Source: Geminicoccaceae bacterium (GTDB taxonomy: Bacteria > Pseudomonadota > Alphaproteobacteria > Geminicoccales > Geminicoccaceae). Taken from it: 5,144 nt of DNA. The DNA lies in contig JAPJRA010000333.1 of NCBI GenBank assembly GCA_030824835.1, positions 1 through 5,144 on the forward strand, read 5' to 3'. Position 1 is the stretch's first letter, and every line of letters starts with the position of its first letter. This document shows, piece after piece, positions 1 to 5,144 of this stretch. Under the pieces are notes generated by a model, which made no database searches, was not told where the DNA came from, and worked only from the letters and a program-made list of their open reading frames with translations. The position numbers and the translations under genes were made by a program.

Positions 1-1
1 C

Positions 2-234
2 TGAGGTCGACCACGACCGCCACGTTGCCGGCGAAGGTCGCGATGTCGACGCCTGTCCCGCCGTCGAGCACATCGTTGCCGGGGCCACCGTCCAGCAGGT
101 CGCTGCCGTCATTGCCGCGCAGCACGTCCTTGCCGCCGAGGCCGGCGAGGTTGTTGGCGCCGCCATTGCCGGTGATGACGTCGTTGCGGCTGGTGGGGCT
201 GGTGGAGAGCTTCTGGTCGGCCTCGACCGCGCCG
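2..234 (-). repeat. Paralogous direct repeat, copy 1 (RTX and linker coding)
   Basis: This 233-bp stretch aligns without a net length change to 2662-2894. By eye the two are about 80% identical overall and about 90% toward 150-234. Both encode the GAVEADQ linker, an STSPT motif followed by RND, and the first RTX repeats up to a VDL motif. Similarity stops abruptly just beyond the GAVE codons (after 234 here, after 2894 there). The left edge cuts this copy, so the true repeat is probably longer. Confidence 0.8.
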
Positions 235-499
235 ATGTCGGGCAGGCTGCCGGCGGGCTGCGGGCGGGGCTTGCCGCCGAGCTGGCCGGTAGGGGCGGCC
301 GTGATCGGGTCGGCGGCGGACAGAGCCGGGTTGGCGAGGCTGCCCTCCTTCAGCGGGGCGACGCCGCGCGCGTCCAGCCTGCCGCCGCCGGTGGCCGGGT
401 CGACGGCGGCGAAGACGGCGCTCGGCACCACTTTCTGTCGGTCGCCGGCGATGCTGCCCGCGACGGCGCTGCCGAAAACGTTATGGCCGTTGCTGCGTG

Positions 500-1870
500 T
501 TATTTTGCCAGCAATGTCGGGATCGGCCCCCCGGAAGACGATCCGGCCTTAACGAAGTTGCCGACGACAAGGCTGTTACTGATGTCGAGATCGCTTTTGT
601 AGGTCAGGGAGATGCCGCCACCGCTAGCTTCGCCTTCATAACCTTCCGATCGATTGCCCGTCAGGGTGCTGCCGCTGATGTGTATGTGCCCGGTGGAGGC
701 ATTTATCCCCCCACCACGCGCCGTATAGGCGCTGGCGGGATGATCGGAAGCGATGTTACCGGCCAGCGTGCTGTTCGAAAGAAAGAGCTCGCTTTGCGAC
801 AGATCAATGCCGCCGCCCTTCACGGCTTCGTTCTCGGTAATTGTGCTTCTTGTAATCATGGCTGTGCCGCGCGACATCCAAATAGCTCCGCCTTCCATGG
901 CACCATTTCGAGCAATGACAGTTTCGGAAATGTGCGCATCGGCGTCAAGCAGAAATAATGCTCGACCATAAGAGCTTCCGTTATTTTCCATGGAACTCTG
1001 CCTCATGACAAGGGAGCTTCCCTCGAATAAGATAATTGCGCCTCCGGCGTCTTCACCAAAATTATCAATGATTGAGCTATTTGAGATAATTACACTATTA
1101 TTTCCTGCGGCTGCGATGCCGCCGCCAGCACCGTAGATCCCAACGTGGTTATTTTGTACCACACAACGTTCCAGCGACAAGTTGTTACCGGCCTCGACCA
1201 AGATCCCACCGCCGTCATCGGCATACCCGGACAAACCATTGGCGATCACCAGATCTCGAATTTCCACCTCGGCGTGGCGTCCGCTTATGTGCAGCACCCG
1301 ATCCATCCCATTGCCGTCGATGGTGATTCGCGAGCCGTCATCGCTTCGCGGGCCGCCGATCCGGAGATCGCCGGTTACGGTCAGCTGGCCGCCGGTGAGC
1401 ACAAGGCGCGCGCCTTCGAGCTCCTTGGCGAACCCGATGGTGGCGCCATGGGAGGAAGCATTGGCGTGGTTGATCGCCTCGCGCAGGCTGAGCTTGCCAT
1501 CGCTGGCGTCGATGATGTCGGCTGCGGTGCTCACAGTGAAAGACGCCGTCGCCTTGTCTATCGCGGGTGGGCCGAACAAGGCCATGGACGAGGCTGCCGT
1601 CCGAGACGACTCGCGCCCCATTGCTGTCGACCCGCTCGCCCGTTTCAAGACAGCGAACCGTTGCTGTTGGTGCTGCCAGCAGCCAGATCCGCAATGTTTG
1701 CCGGTCGCATGGTCTGCCGCCGACACCTTTGGCGCTATGCCGGTCATCAAGCCAAGAATGATCATTCCCATCACCCCGATATCCGCTGGGGCTTGGCTAT
1801 TGCACCGCTGACCGCCCTTCTGCCGTGCGCACCGATGACCCGTCGTGGCACCCATCTTGACCGTGGCCAT
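500..1870 (-). CDS. SLREAI-type parallel beta-helix surface/secreted protein, 5' part of a frameshifted gene
   Basis: The product is 456 aa from the ATG at 1870-1868. That start is preferred over the ATG at 1903 because GGGGA lies 6 nt upstream (and GGAG 12 nt upstream), and because 1903 falls within or before the probable promoter -10. Residues 31-46 are hydrophobic (IGVMGMIILGLMTGIA), followed by VSA-AD, a possible signal-peptidase site. The n-region is long and basic. SLREAI (128-133) sits in a segment matching the CSLREA motif of bacterial beta-helix proteins, with Leu in place of the usual Cys. From about 150 to 445 there are repeated rungs of the GGGI / NSTLxGN / SNSxIxDN kind, typical of right-handed parallel beta-helices found in adhesins and polysaccharide-active proteins. 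I see no catalytic signature. The last residues (from GGPIPTLLAK to the stop at 500) are out of frame: with one extra G in the G6 tract at 527-532 the protein would continue as GGADPDIAGKITRSNG into the RTX tail at 1-526. An adhesin or matrix role is inferred. Confidence 0.85.
   Translation of the reverse strand: MATVKMGATTGHRCARQKGGQRCNSQAPADIGVMGMIILGLMTGIAPKVSAADHATGKHCGSGCWQHQQQRFAVLKRASGSTAMGRESSRTAASSMALFGPPAIDKATASFTVSTAADIIDASDGKLSLREAINHANASSHGATIGFAKELEGARLVLTGGQLTVTGDLRIGGPRSDDGSRITIDGNGMDRVLHISGRHAEVEIRDLVIANGLSGYADDGGGILVEAGNNLSLERCVVQNNHVGIYGAGGGIAAAGNNSVIISNSSIIDNFGEDAGGAIILFEGSSLVMRQSSMENNGSSYGRALFLLDADAHISETVIARNGAMEGGAIWMSRGTAMITRSTITENEAVKGGGIDLSQSELFLSNSTLAGNIASDHPASAYTARGGGINASTGHIHISGSTLTGNRSEGYEGEASGGGISLTYKSDLDISNSLVVGNFVKAGSSSGGPIPTLLAK
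527..532 (-). other. G6 tract at the frame break of the first beta-helix/RTX gene
   Basis: On the minus strand the codons read TCC GGG GGG CCG ATC and end at a TAA ten codons on. One more G gives GGG GGG GCC GAT CCC GAC, which rejoins the frame encoding ADPDIAGK and the RTX repeats. A single-base loss here, or a 2-nt gain just upstream (giving IVFRGADPD), would explain the shift. The same base context occurs at 3037-3042. Confidence 0.7.
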
Positions 1871-1876
1871 CGAATT

Positions 1877-1886
1877 TCCCCGCTCC
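1877..1886 (-). promoter_or_regulatory. Ribosome binding site deciding the 1870 start
   Basis: On the minus strand GGAGCGGGGA lies just before the ATG at 1870-1868. GGGGA is 6 nt and GGAG 12 nt from the start codon. The alternative ATG 11 codons upstream has no comparable site, so this element supports the shorter reading. Confidence 0.5.
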
Positions 1887-1903
1887 AGGCAATACCGATG
1901 CAT

Positions 1904-1932
1904 ACTGTACTCTACAGGCCGGCGCCGGTTAA
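1904..1932 (-). promoter_or_regulatory. Possible sigma70-type promoter of the beta-helix gene
   Basis: On the minus strand TTAACC (1927-1932) and TACAGT (1904-1909) are separated by 17 nt. Each matches 4 of 6 consensus positions. Transcription would begin near 1897, giving a leader of roughly 27 nt that includes the ribosome binding site. The match is modest and could be chance, but its distance from the start and the AT-rich palindrome just upstream fit a promoter. Confidence 0.3.
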
Positions 1933-1956
1933 GTGCCTACAAGTGTCCAGACAAAG

Positions 1957-1970
1957 AAAAATCGATTTTT
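1957..1970. promoter_or_regulatory. Perfect 14-bp AT-rich palindrome, possible operator
   Basis: The sequence AAAAATCGATTTTT is exactly self-complementary. It lies about 25 bp upstream of the candidate -35 of the beta-helix gene, in the most AT-rich part of the region. It could bind a dimeric regulator or a nucleoid protein, or act as an UP-like element. No T-run follows a usable loop, so it does not look like a terminator. Confidence 0.35.
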
Positions 1971-2118
1971 GCACGAACCTCGATTTAGTAAAGGCCACTA
2001 CCAACTATGTTTCGGCCTGGTCAGCCGGGCCCTCCTAATAGATTGAAACTCCATGGCATCAATCGCACAGGACCTTTCGACGCCAAGATGCTGAGCGAGC
2101 CGGCCGCTGAAAATGCTT

Positions 2119-2133
2119 GAGCGAACGTCGCTC
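2119..2133 (-). terminator. Weak hairpin downstream of the shorter RTX gene
   Basis: On the minus strand GAGCGA-CGT-TCGCTC forms a 6-bp stem with a 3-nt loop about 60 nt after the TAG at 2194-2192. It is followed by AAGCATTTT rather than a clean U-run. A second possible stem (CCTCCG with CGGAGG, loop about 14 nt) lies between it and the stop. Either might end transcription, but neither is a strong intrinsic terminator. Confidence 0.25.
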
Positions 2134-2191
2134 CCGCGTCCATCTCACCTCCGAACCGCCACGATGACGGAGGCTCGGAGCGGGAATTCTG

Positions 2192-3004
2192 CTACAGCCG
2201 GAAGTCGGCGGCGGTGAGCCCCTTCTTCCCGTTGAGCTGGATCTCGAGTTCCGGCTTGGCATCGGCGTCGGTGCTGGCGCGGACGATCGTGTTGCCGCCG
2301 CTGACGTAGTAGCCGAGCTGGGCGGCGCCGGTCAGCGTGGCCTTGCCCACCCAGCGGAAGGTCTGCCGGCCCGGGAGCGTTGTGTCGGCGTCGATGTTGC
2401 CGACGTCGATCACGTCCTGGCCGGGAATGAAGTCCTTGATGACGTCGCGGCCGGAGCCGGGCGGGCTCTCCTGAACGGAGCGGAAGGCATAGAGGTCGCG
2501 GCCGGCGCCGCCGGTGGCGGTGTCCTTGCCGAGGCCGCCCTGGAACTCGTTGTTCTGGCCATCGCCCTTGAAGGTGTCGGCCTTGAACGAGCCGATCACC
2601 CCCTCGATGGAGACCAGCGTGTCCTTCTCGCTGCCGCGCTTGGCGGTCGCGGGCTTGGCAGTGAGGTCGACGATGACGGCGGTGTTGCCGGCGACGGTCG
2701 CGATGTCCATGCCGGGGCCGCCGTCGAGCACGTCGCTGCCCTCGTCGCCGCGCAGCACGTCCCTGCCCGCGAGGCAACGCATCAGGTCGTTGCCGGCGAG
2801 GCCGGAAAGGTTGTTGGCGCCACCATTGCCGGTCAGCCCGTCGTTGCGGGTGGTGGGGCTGGTGGAGACCTTCTGGTCGGCCTCGACCGCGCCGTTATTC
2901 GAGATCCCGCTCCTGGAAATTACCGCATTGGCACCACGCAGAGCAAATGTACCGCCGACACTGTACTCCCCGCCGCCATTCTTGTCGGCTACACTGCTCT
3001 CCAT
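2192..3004 (-). CDS. RTX protein C-terminal fragment: beta-helix remnant, calcium-binding repeats, serralysin-type C-terminal domain
   Basis: The open frame gives 270 aa from an ATG at 3004-3002, but that Met lies inside a beta-helix rung (the frame continues upstream as GAVYLAGGGQPS), so it is probably not the original start and no ribosome binding site supports it. About residues 1-37 are beta-helix-like, ending in SRSGISNN. The next residues, GAVEADQKVSTSPTTRND, match the linker of the neighbouring gene. RTX repeats follow (GNGGANNLSGLAGND, LRGDEGSDVLDGG, GPGMD), then SIEGVIGSF and GGLGKDTATGGAGRD. The last ~100 residues, from LYAFRSVQESPPG through DVIKDF, VIDVGNIDAD, the GGNTIV motif and the terminal LTAADFRL, match the M10_C domain that closes serralysins and many type I-secreted proteins. 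The expected fate is export by a type I (ABC/MFP/TolC) system and calcium-dependent folding outside the cell. No protease zinc motif or exporter gene is visible here. It is probably the 3' part of a decayed paralogue. Confidence 0.75.
   Translation of the reverse strand: MESSVADKNGGGEYSVGGTFALRGANAVISRSGISNNGAVEADQKVSTSPTTRNDGLTGNGGANNLSGLAGNDLMRCLAGRDVLRGDEGSDVLDGGPGMDIATVAGNTAVIVDLTAKPATAKRGSEKDTLVSIEGVIGSFKADTFKGDGQNNEFQGGLGKDTATGGAGRDLYAFRSVQESPPGSGRDVIKDFIPGQDVIDVGNIDADTTLPGRQTFRWVGKATLTGAAQLGYYVSGGNTIVRASTDADAKPELEIQLNGKKGLTAADFRL
2662..2894 (-). repeat. Paralogous direct repeat, copy 2 (RTX and linker coding)
   Basis: This is the partner of 2-234, with the same length and orientation. 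Upstream of the shared GAVE codons the two genes are unrelated at the base level: here the linker is fused straight to a beta-helix rung (GISNN), whereas in copy 1 it follows PDI after a long helix-end region. This fits duplication followed by deletion or recombination at the linker. Confidence 0.8.
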
Positions 3005-3183
3005 TGACGGTTGTCCACCGCCGGCCAGATAGACGGCCCCCCGAGGAAGGCCGGTATCTCGTTGCTCGACAGTGTGCTGCCGCAGATCATGAGGCTGACA
3101 TTGCTCGCTCCTGCGATGTCACCTCCATGTCCCGTGCCGCCGCTGCTGGTACGCAGGATGCGCTGCGCGCCGCCGCCACCAGA
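2989..3183 (-). pseudogene. Upstream beta-helix remnant of the shorter RTX gene, out of frame
   Basis: In the frame next to that of 2192-3004, the minus strand reads SSGGTGHGGDIAGASNVSL and then STLSSNEIPAFLGG, clear beta-helix rung patterns, before going out of frame at the G6 tract and stopping at 2989. With one extra G the rung would continue as FLGGAVYLAGGG into the frame of 2192-3004. Recognisable rungs begin near 3150. Glycine-rich residues reach about 3183, and beyond that the frame runs into the antisense of the transporter gene without family features. No signal segment, SLREAI motif or plausible start with a ribosome binding site is present, so the 5' end of this paralogue seems lost. 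The 3183 limit is approximate. Confidence 0.6.
3037..3042 (-). other. G6 tract at the frame break of the shorter RTX gene
   Basis: The minus strand reads CTC GGG GGG CCG TCT. One more G gives GGG GGG GCC GTC TAT, encoding GGAVYL, which fits the helix pattern and joins the frame at 2192-3004. The tract, the following CCG and the codon phase are the same as at 527-532. Confidence 0.7.
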
Positions 3184-3278
3184 CGCCCGTCGGGACCAGG
3201 CGGGCTTCGTCCGTCGTCCTCCAGGCCCCCTACAATGTCGGGGCCGGGGCTCATCCTGATCGTCCAGCCAATCCGGCG

Positions 3279-4184
3279 CTATCTCGTGCGCGGGCCGACC
3301 GCCGGTGCGGTCAAGGGCCGAGCCCGGCGCCGCACCACGTAGACGCCGGCCCCGATCACGATCAGCGTGCCGACGATGACCCAGAGATCCGGGACGGCAC
3401 CGAACAGGATGAGGCCGAACAGTACGGCCGGCACGATCTGCGTGTAGGTGAAGGGCGTCAGCACCGCCGCCGGGGCCAGGCGGAAGGCGCGGATCAGGGC
3501 CAGCTGCGCGCCGCCGAAGGCCACGCCCGAGAGGACCATCAGCGCCCACGCCCCGGCACCGACCGGGCGCCAGTCGAGCAGCAGCAGGGGCGTCGTCACC
3601 ACGAGCCCGACCGCGATCGTCCAGGCCAGCGTCGCCGTGGGCTCGTCGTGGCGGCCGACGAGACGGGTCGCGAGCTGGAACAGGGCGAAGCAGAAGGCGC
3701 AGATCAGCGGGAAGATCGCGGCCCAGGCCACCGCGTCGCCGCCCGGCCGGACGATCACCAGGATGCCGATGAAGCCCGTGATCACGCCGATCCAGTCGTG
3801 CAGCGTGCTGCGCTCGCGCAGCAGGGGGCCCGCCAGGGCCACGACGACCAGCGGCGAGGCGAAGGTCAGCGCCGTGACCTCGGCCAGCGGCAGGAGCGTC
3901 AGCCCCATGACCACGGCGAAGCTCGCCACCACCGGCATCAGCGCCCGGCCGACCTGCAGCAGCGGCCGCTGCACGCGCAGCACGCCCCGCCACAGGCCGA
4001 GCGGCGTGCTGGCCAGCAGCACGGCCAGCGCGAAGGCGTAGCGCGCCCAGACGATCTGCACGACCGAATGGTGCTCCGAGAGCAGCTTGCCCGCGGCGTC
4101 GACCACGGCGAACAGGCTGACACCCGCGATCAGCAGGGCGACGCCACGCAAGGTGGCCGAGCGCTCGGCGGAGACATGGGGCAT
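3279..4184 (-). CDS. DMT-family (EamA) inner-membrane transporter
   Basis: This 301-aa protein, from the ATG at 4184-4182, has the size and layout of drug/metabolite transporter superfamily proteins: two EamA repeats of about five helices each. Hydrophobic segments lie near residues 13-29, 41-59, 80-96, 100-120, 129-146, 155-172, 187-203, 212-232, 238-260 and 264-284. Typical features are VSLFAVVDAAGKLL in helix 1, WARY before helix 2, LTFASPLVV, and in the second half AFRLAPAAVLTPFTY and LIVIGAGVYVVRRR with a basic tail. Such proteins export amino acids, metabolites or other small molecules; the substrate cannot be told from sequence. A GTG at 4223-4221 would add 13 residues. Neither start has a strong ribosome binding site, and the ATG fits the family's short cytoplasmic N-terminus better. 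The gene is divergent from the helicase at 4324, with about 140 bp between them. Its stop lies about 95 bp before the first glycine-rich remnant of the RTX pseudogene. Confidence 0.9.
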   Translation of the reverse strand: MPHVSAERSATLRGVALLIAGVSLFAVVDAAGKLLSEHHSVVQIVWARYAFALAVLLASTPLGLWRGVLRVQRPLLQVGRALMPVVASFAVVMGLTLLPLAEVTALTFASPLVVVALAGPLLRERSTLHDWIGVITGFIGILVIVRPGGDAVAWAAIFPLICAFCFALFQLATRLVGRHDEPTATLAWTIAVGLVVTTPLLLLDWRPVGAGAWALMVLSGVAFGGAQLALIRAFRLAPAAVLTPFTYTQIVPAVLFGLILFGAVPDLWVIVGTLIVIGAGVYVVRRRARPLTAPAVGPRTR

Positions 4185-4323
4185 GGGGGCTCGCGACGCA
4201 TCTGGGCGGCCGGACGATCCCACCCGCGCCGGTCGCTTATGGCATGCCCCGCGGCGGCCGAGGAGGTCGCCCCCCGCCTATGCCCCCTTTGCGAACCGCG
4301 TGGCTCCGGCTATCGCTGCCCGG

Positions 4324-5144
4324 ATGGAGCCGGGCGCCCACCTCGACGACCTGAACCCGGCGCAGCGCGCGGCGGTGCGCCACGGCGTGACGTCGACGCG
4401 GCCACTGCAGCCCGGCCCGCCGCTGCTGGTCGTCGCCGGCGCCGGCTCCGGCAAGACCGCGACACTCGCCCATCGCGTGGCGCATCTCGTGCTGAACGGC
4501 GCCGACCCCGGCCGCATCCTGCTGCTCACCTTCAGCCGCCGGGCCGCCGAGACCATGGTCAGGCGGGCCGAGCGGATCTGTGCTAGGGCGCTGGGCACCG
4601 ACACGGGCTTCGCCGGCAGCTTCGCCTGGGCCGGCACCTTCCATGCCGTGGGCGGCCGCATCTTGCGCGACTACGCGCCGTCGATCGGCCTCGATTCCGC
4701 CTTCACCATCCTCGACCGCGGCGACGCCGCCGACCTCATCGACCTCGTCCGCGGCGAGCTGGACCTCGCCCGCACCGACCGCCGCTTCCCGAAGAAGGCC
4801 GCCTGCCTTGCCATCTACTCCTACGCCGTCAACGCCCAGGCGCCGCTGGAGCCGGTCCTGGCCCAGGCCTTCCCCTGGTGCGCCCCCTGGGCCGCCGAGC
4901 TCAGGCGGCTGTTCGCGGGCTATGTCGAGGCCAAGCAGCGCCAGAATGTCCTCGACTATGACGACCTGATCCTGTGGTGGAGCCGCATGCTGGAGGCGCC
5001 GCACCTCGCGGCCGACGTCGCTGCCCGCTTCGACTTCGTCCTGGTCGACGAGTACCAGGACACCAACCGGCTGCAGGCAGGCATCCTGCTGGCGCTCAAG
5101 CCCGACGGCCGGGGCCTCACCGTGGTCGGCGACGACGCCCAGGC
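4324..5144 (+). CDS. UvrD/Rep-family SF1 DNA helicase, N-terminal part (cut by the right edge)
   Basis: A frame open to the right edge gives 273 residues of an ATP-dependent 3'-5' DNA helicase. In order: Q motif LNPAQRAAV (10-18), Walker A AGAGSGKT (38-45), motif Ia ILLLTFSRRAAETM (65-78), motif Ib GTFHAVGGR (104-112), LDYDDL (210-215), Walker B/motif II FVLVDEYQDTN (238-248) and motif III VVGDDAQ (267-273). This is domain 1A with the 1B insertion; the C-terminal RecA-like half is off the window. The wording NGADPGRILLLTF and YAPSIGLD resembles, from memory, a UvrD-like family of Alphaproteobacteria distinct from the main UvrD/PcrA. These enzymes unwind DNA in repair or replication restart. 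The start is the ATG at 4324, 9 codons before the Q motif. It has no clear ribosome binding site. A GTG in frame at 4300 is possible. Expression from a very short or absent leader is possible but unproven. Confidence 0.93.
   Translation, partial: MEPGAHLDDLNPAQRAAVRHGVTSTRPLQPGPPLLVVAGAGSGKTATLAHRVAHLVLNGADPGRILLLTFSRRAAETMVRRAERICARALGTDTGFAGSFAWAGTFHAVGGRILRDYAPSIGLDSAFTILDRGDAADLIDLVRGELDLARTDRRFPKKAACLAIYSYAVNAQAPLEPVLAQAFPWCAPWAAELRRLFAGYVEAKQRQNVLDYDDLILWWSRMLEAPHLAADVAARFDFVLVDEYQDTNRLQAGILLALKPDGRGLTVVGDDAQ

Larger units (their letters stand above)
1..542 (-). pseudogene. RTX calcium-binding tail of the beta-helix gene, out of frame with its 5' part; runs off the left edge
   Basis: This is the 3' continuation of the beta-helix gene at 500-1870, read one frame over. 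It is open from a stop at 549-551 to the left edge. From about 542 it reads IVFRGADPDIAGKI and SNGHNVFGS, then an Ala/Gly/Pro-rich segment with NPALSAADP and PDIGAVEADQ, the pattern that closes many SLREAI/beta-helix proteins. From about 189 down to 38 it has hemolysin-type repeats such as GGANNLAGLGGKD, GNDGSDLLDGG and GPGNDVLDGGTGVD. These nonapeptides form calcium-binding beta-rolls after type I secretion. The edge falls at AVVVDL, so the C-terminal secretion domain, expected from the paralogue at 2192-3004, lies outside. No good start codon or ribosome binding site opens this frame on its own, so it is best read as the downstream half of one interrupted gene. The frame, motifs and paralogy are clear; whether the gene is truly broken is not. 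Confidence 0.8.
1871..2191. other. Intergenic region between the two beta-helix/RTX genes
   Basis: This is 321 bp between the stop of the shorter paralogue and the start of the longer gene. I find no convincing ORF in it: the longest reading frames are short and lack family features. It holds a ribosome binding site next to 1870, a weak promoter candidate (1904-1932), a 14-bp perfect AT palindrome (1957-1970) and a small hairpin (2119-2133). GC drops to about 38% over 1931-1990, well below the flanks, as is common in promoter regions. Confidence 0.6.

Noticed and set aside
707..712. G6 tract within the beta-helix gene as a third frameshift site
   Set aside because: The frame is intact across it: it encodes Gly-Gly of a GGGI rung and the helix pattern continues normally on both sides.
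25..958. Plus-strand open frames rich in Pro, Ser and Leu or Ala
   Set aside because: They are antisense to the RTX and beta-helix coding frames, mirror each other between the two paralogues because the coding strands do, and show no family features.
2031..2036. Perfect AGGAGG on the minus strand in the intergenic region
   Set aside because: No start codon at a usable distance opens more than a few codons, and the overlapping mini-frames (13-18 codons) have no supporting features.
1145..2038. Plus-strand frame of 297 codons opposite the beta-helix gene
   Set aside because: It is the antisense of a frame with clear SLREAI and helix rungs, and has no recognisable domain or ribosome binding site.
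3184..3278. Possible further coding remnant (a frame with PGPDIVGGLEDDG)
   Set aside because: It resembles helix-end proteins only loosely, has no ribosome binding site and no continuity with the adjacent rungs, so I cannot support it as part of the pseudogene.
3648..4586. Plus-strand frame of 312 codons, including a stretch with CPLC and a later Cys that looks like a zinc ribbon
   Set aside because: It is antisense to the transporter and then out of frame with the helicase; the Cys pair falls in low-complexity GC-rich DNA and is coincidental.
4237..5004. Minus-strand frame of 255 codons opposite the helicase
   Set aside because: It is Gly/Ala/Arg-rich and antisense to a frame with all the expected helicase motifs.

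Overview
The window is high-GC bacterial DNA (roughly 65-70% over most of its length). The gene content points to an alphaproteobacterium, for example a methylobacterial, other rhizobial or rhodospirillal lineage: a DMT-family transporter, a UvrD-like helicase of a type I recall from those groups, and serralysin-type C-terminal secretion domains. This assignment rests on recalled family patterns, not on a search.

Left part (1-1870, minus strand): a large surface or secreted protein gene runs off the left edge. It has an N-terminal hydrophobic segment, an SLREAI motif and a long right-handed beta-helix of glycine- and asparagine-rich rungs. After that the frame breaks at a G6 tract (minus strand; C6 at 527-532 on plus). 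The continuation, in the next frame, carries an end-of-helix region, a DIGAVE motif and hemolysin-type calcium-binding (RTX) repeats. The beta-helix core is clearly lower in GC than the RTX tail. Upstream (1871-2191) is a 321-bp intergenic stretch with a probable ribosome binding site, a weak promoter candidate, a perfect 14-bp AT-rich palindrome and a weak hairpin after the preceding gene.

Middle part (2192 to about 3183, minus strand): a second, shorter paralogue. It ends in RTX repeats and a serralysin-type (M10_C-like) C-terminal domain that is complete to the stop. Only a few beta-helix rungs remain at its N-terminal side, and no start, signal segment or SLREAI region can be found. It also has a frame break at a G6 tract (C6 at 3037-3042) with the same following bases and the same codon phase as the break in the first gene. 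The two genes share a 233-bp stretch (2-234 and 2662-2894) that begins exactly at a GAVEADQ-coding linker.

Right part: a complete DMT/EamA-family inner-membrane transporter on the minus strand (3279-4184) lies divergent from a UvrD/Rep-type SF1 helicase on the plus strand (4324 to beyond the right edge), which shows motifs Q, I, Ia, Ib, II and III. These two look like ordinary chromosomal genes and have no visible functional link to the RTX pair.

I see no RNA genes, insertion sequences, CRISPR arrays or phage genes. The most notable signal is the pair of matching single-base frame breaks at G6 tracts, each separating beta-helix from RTX or more beta-helix. They may be homopolymer sequencing errors, real decay, or slippage sites that decide whether the C-terminal secretion domain is made.
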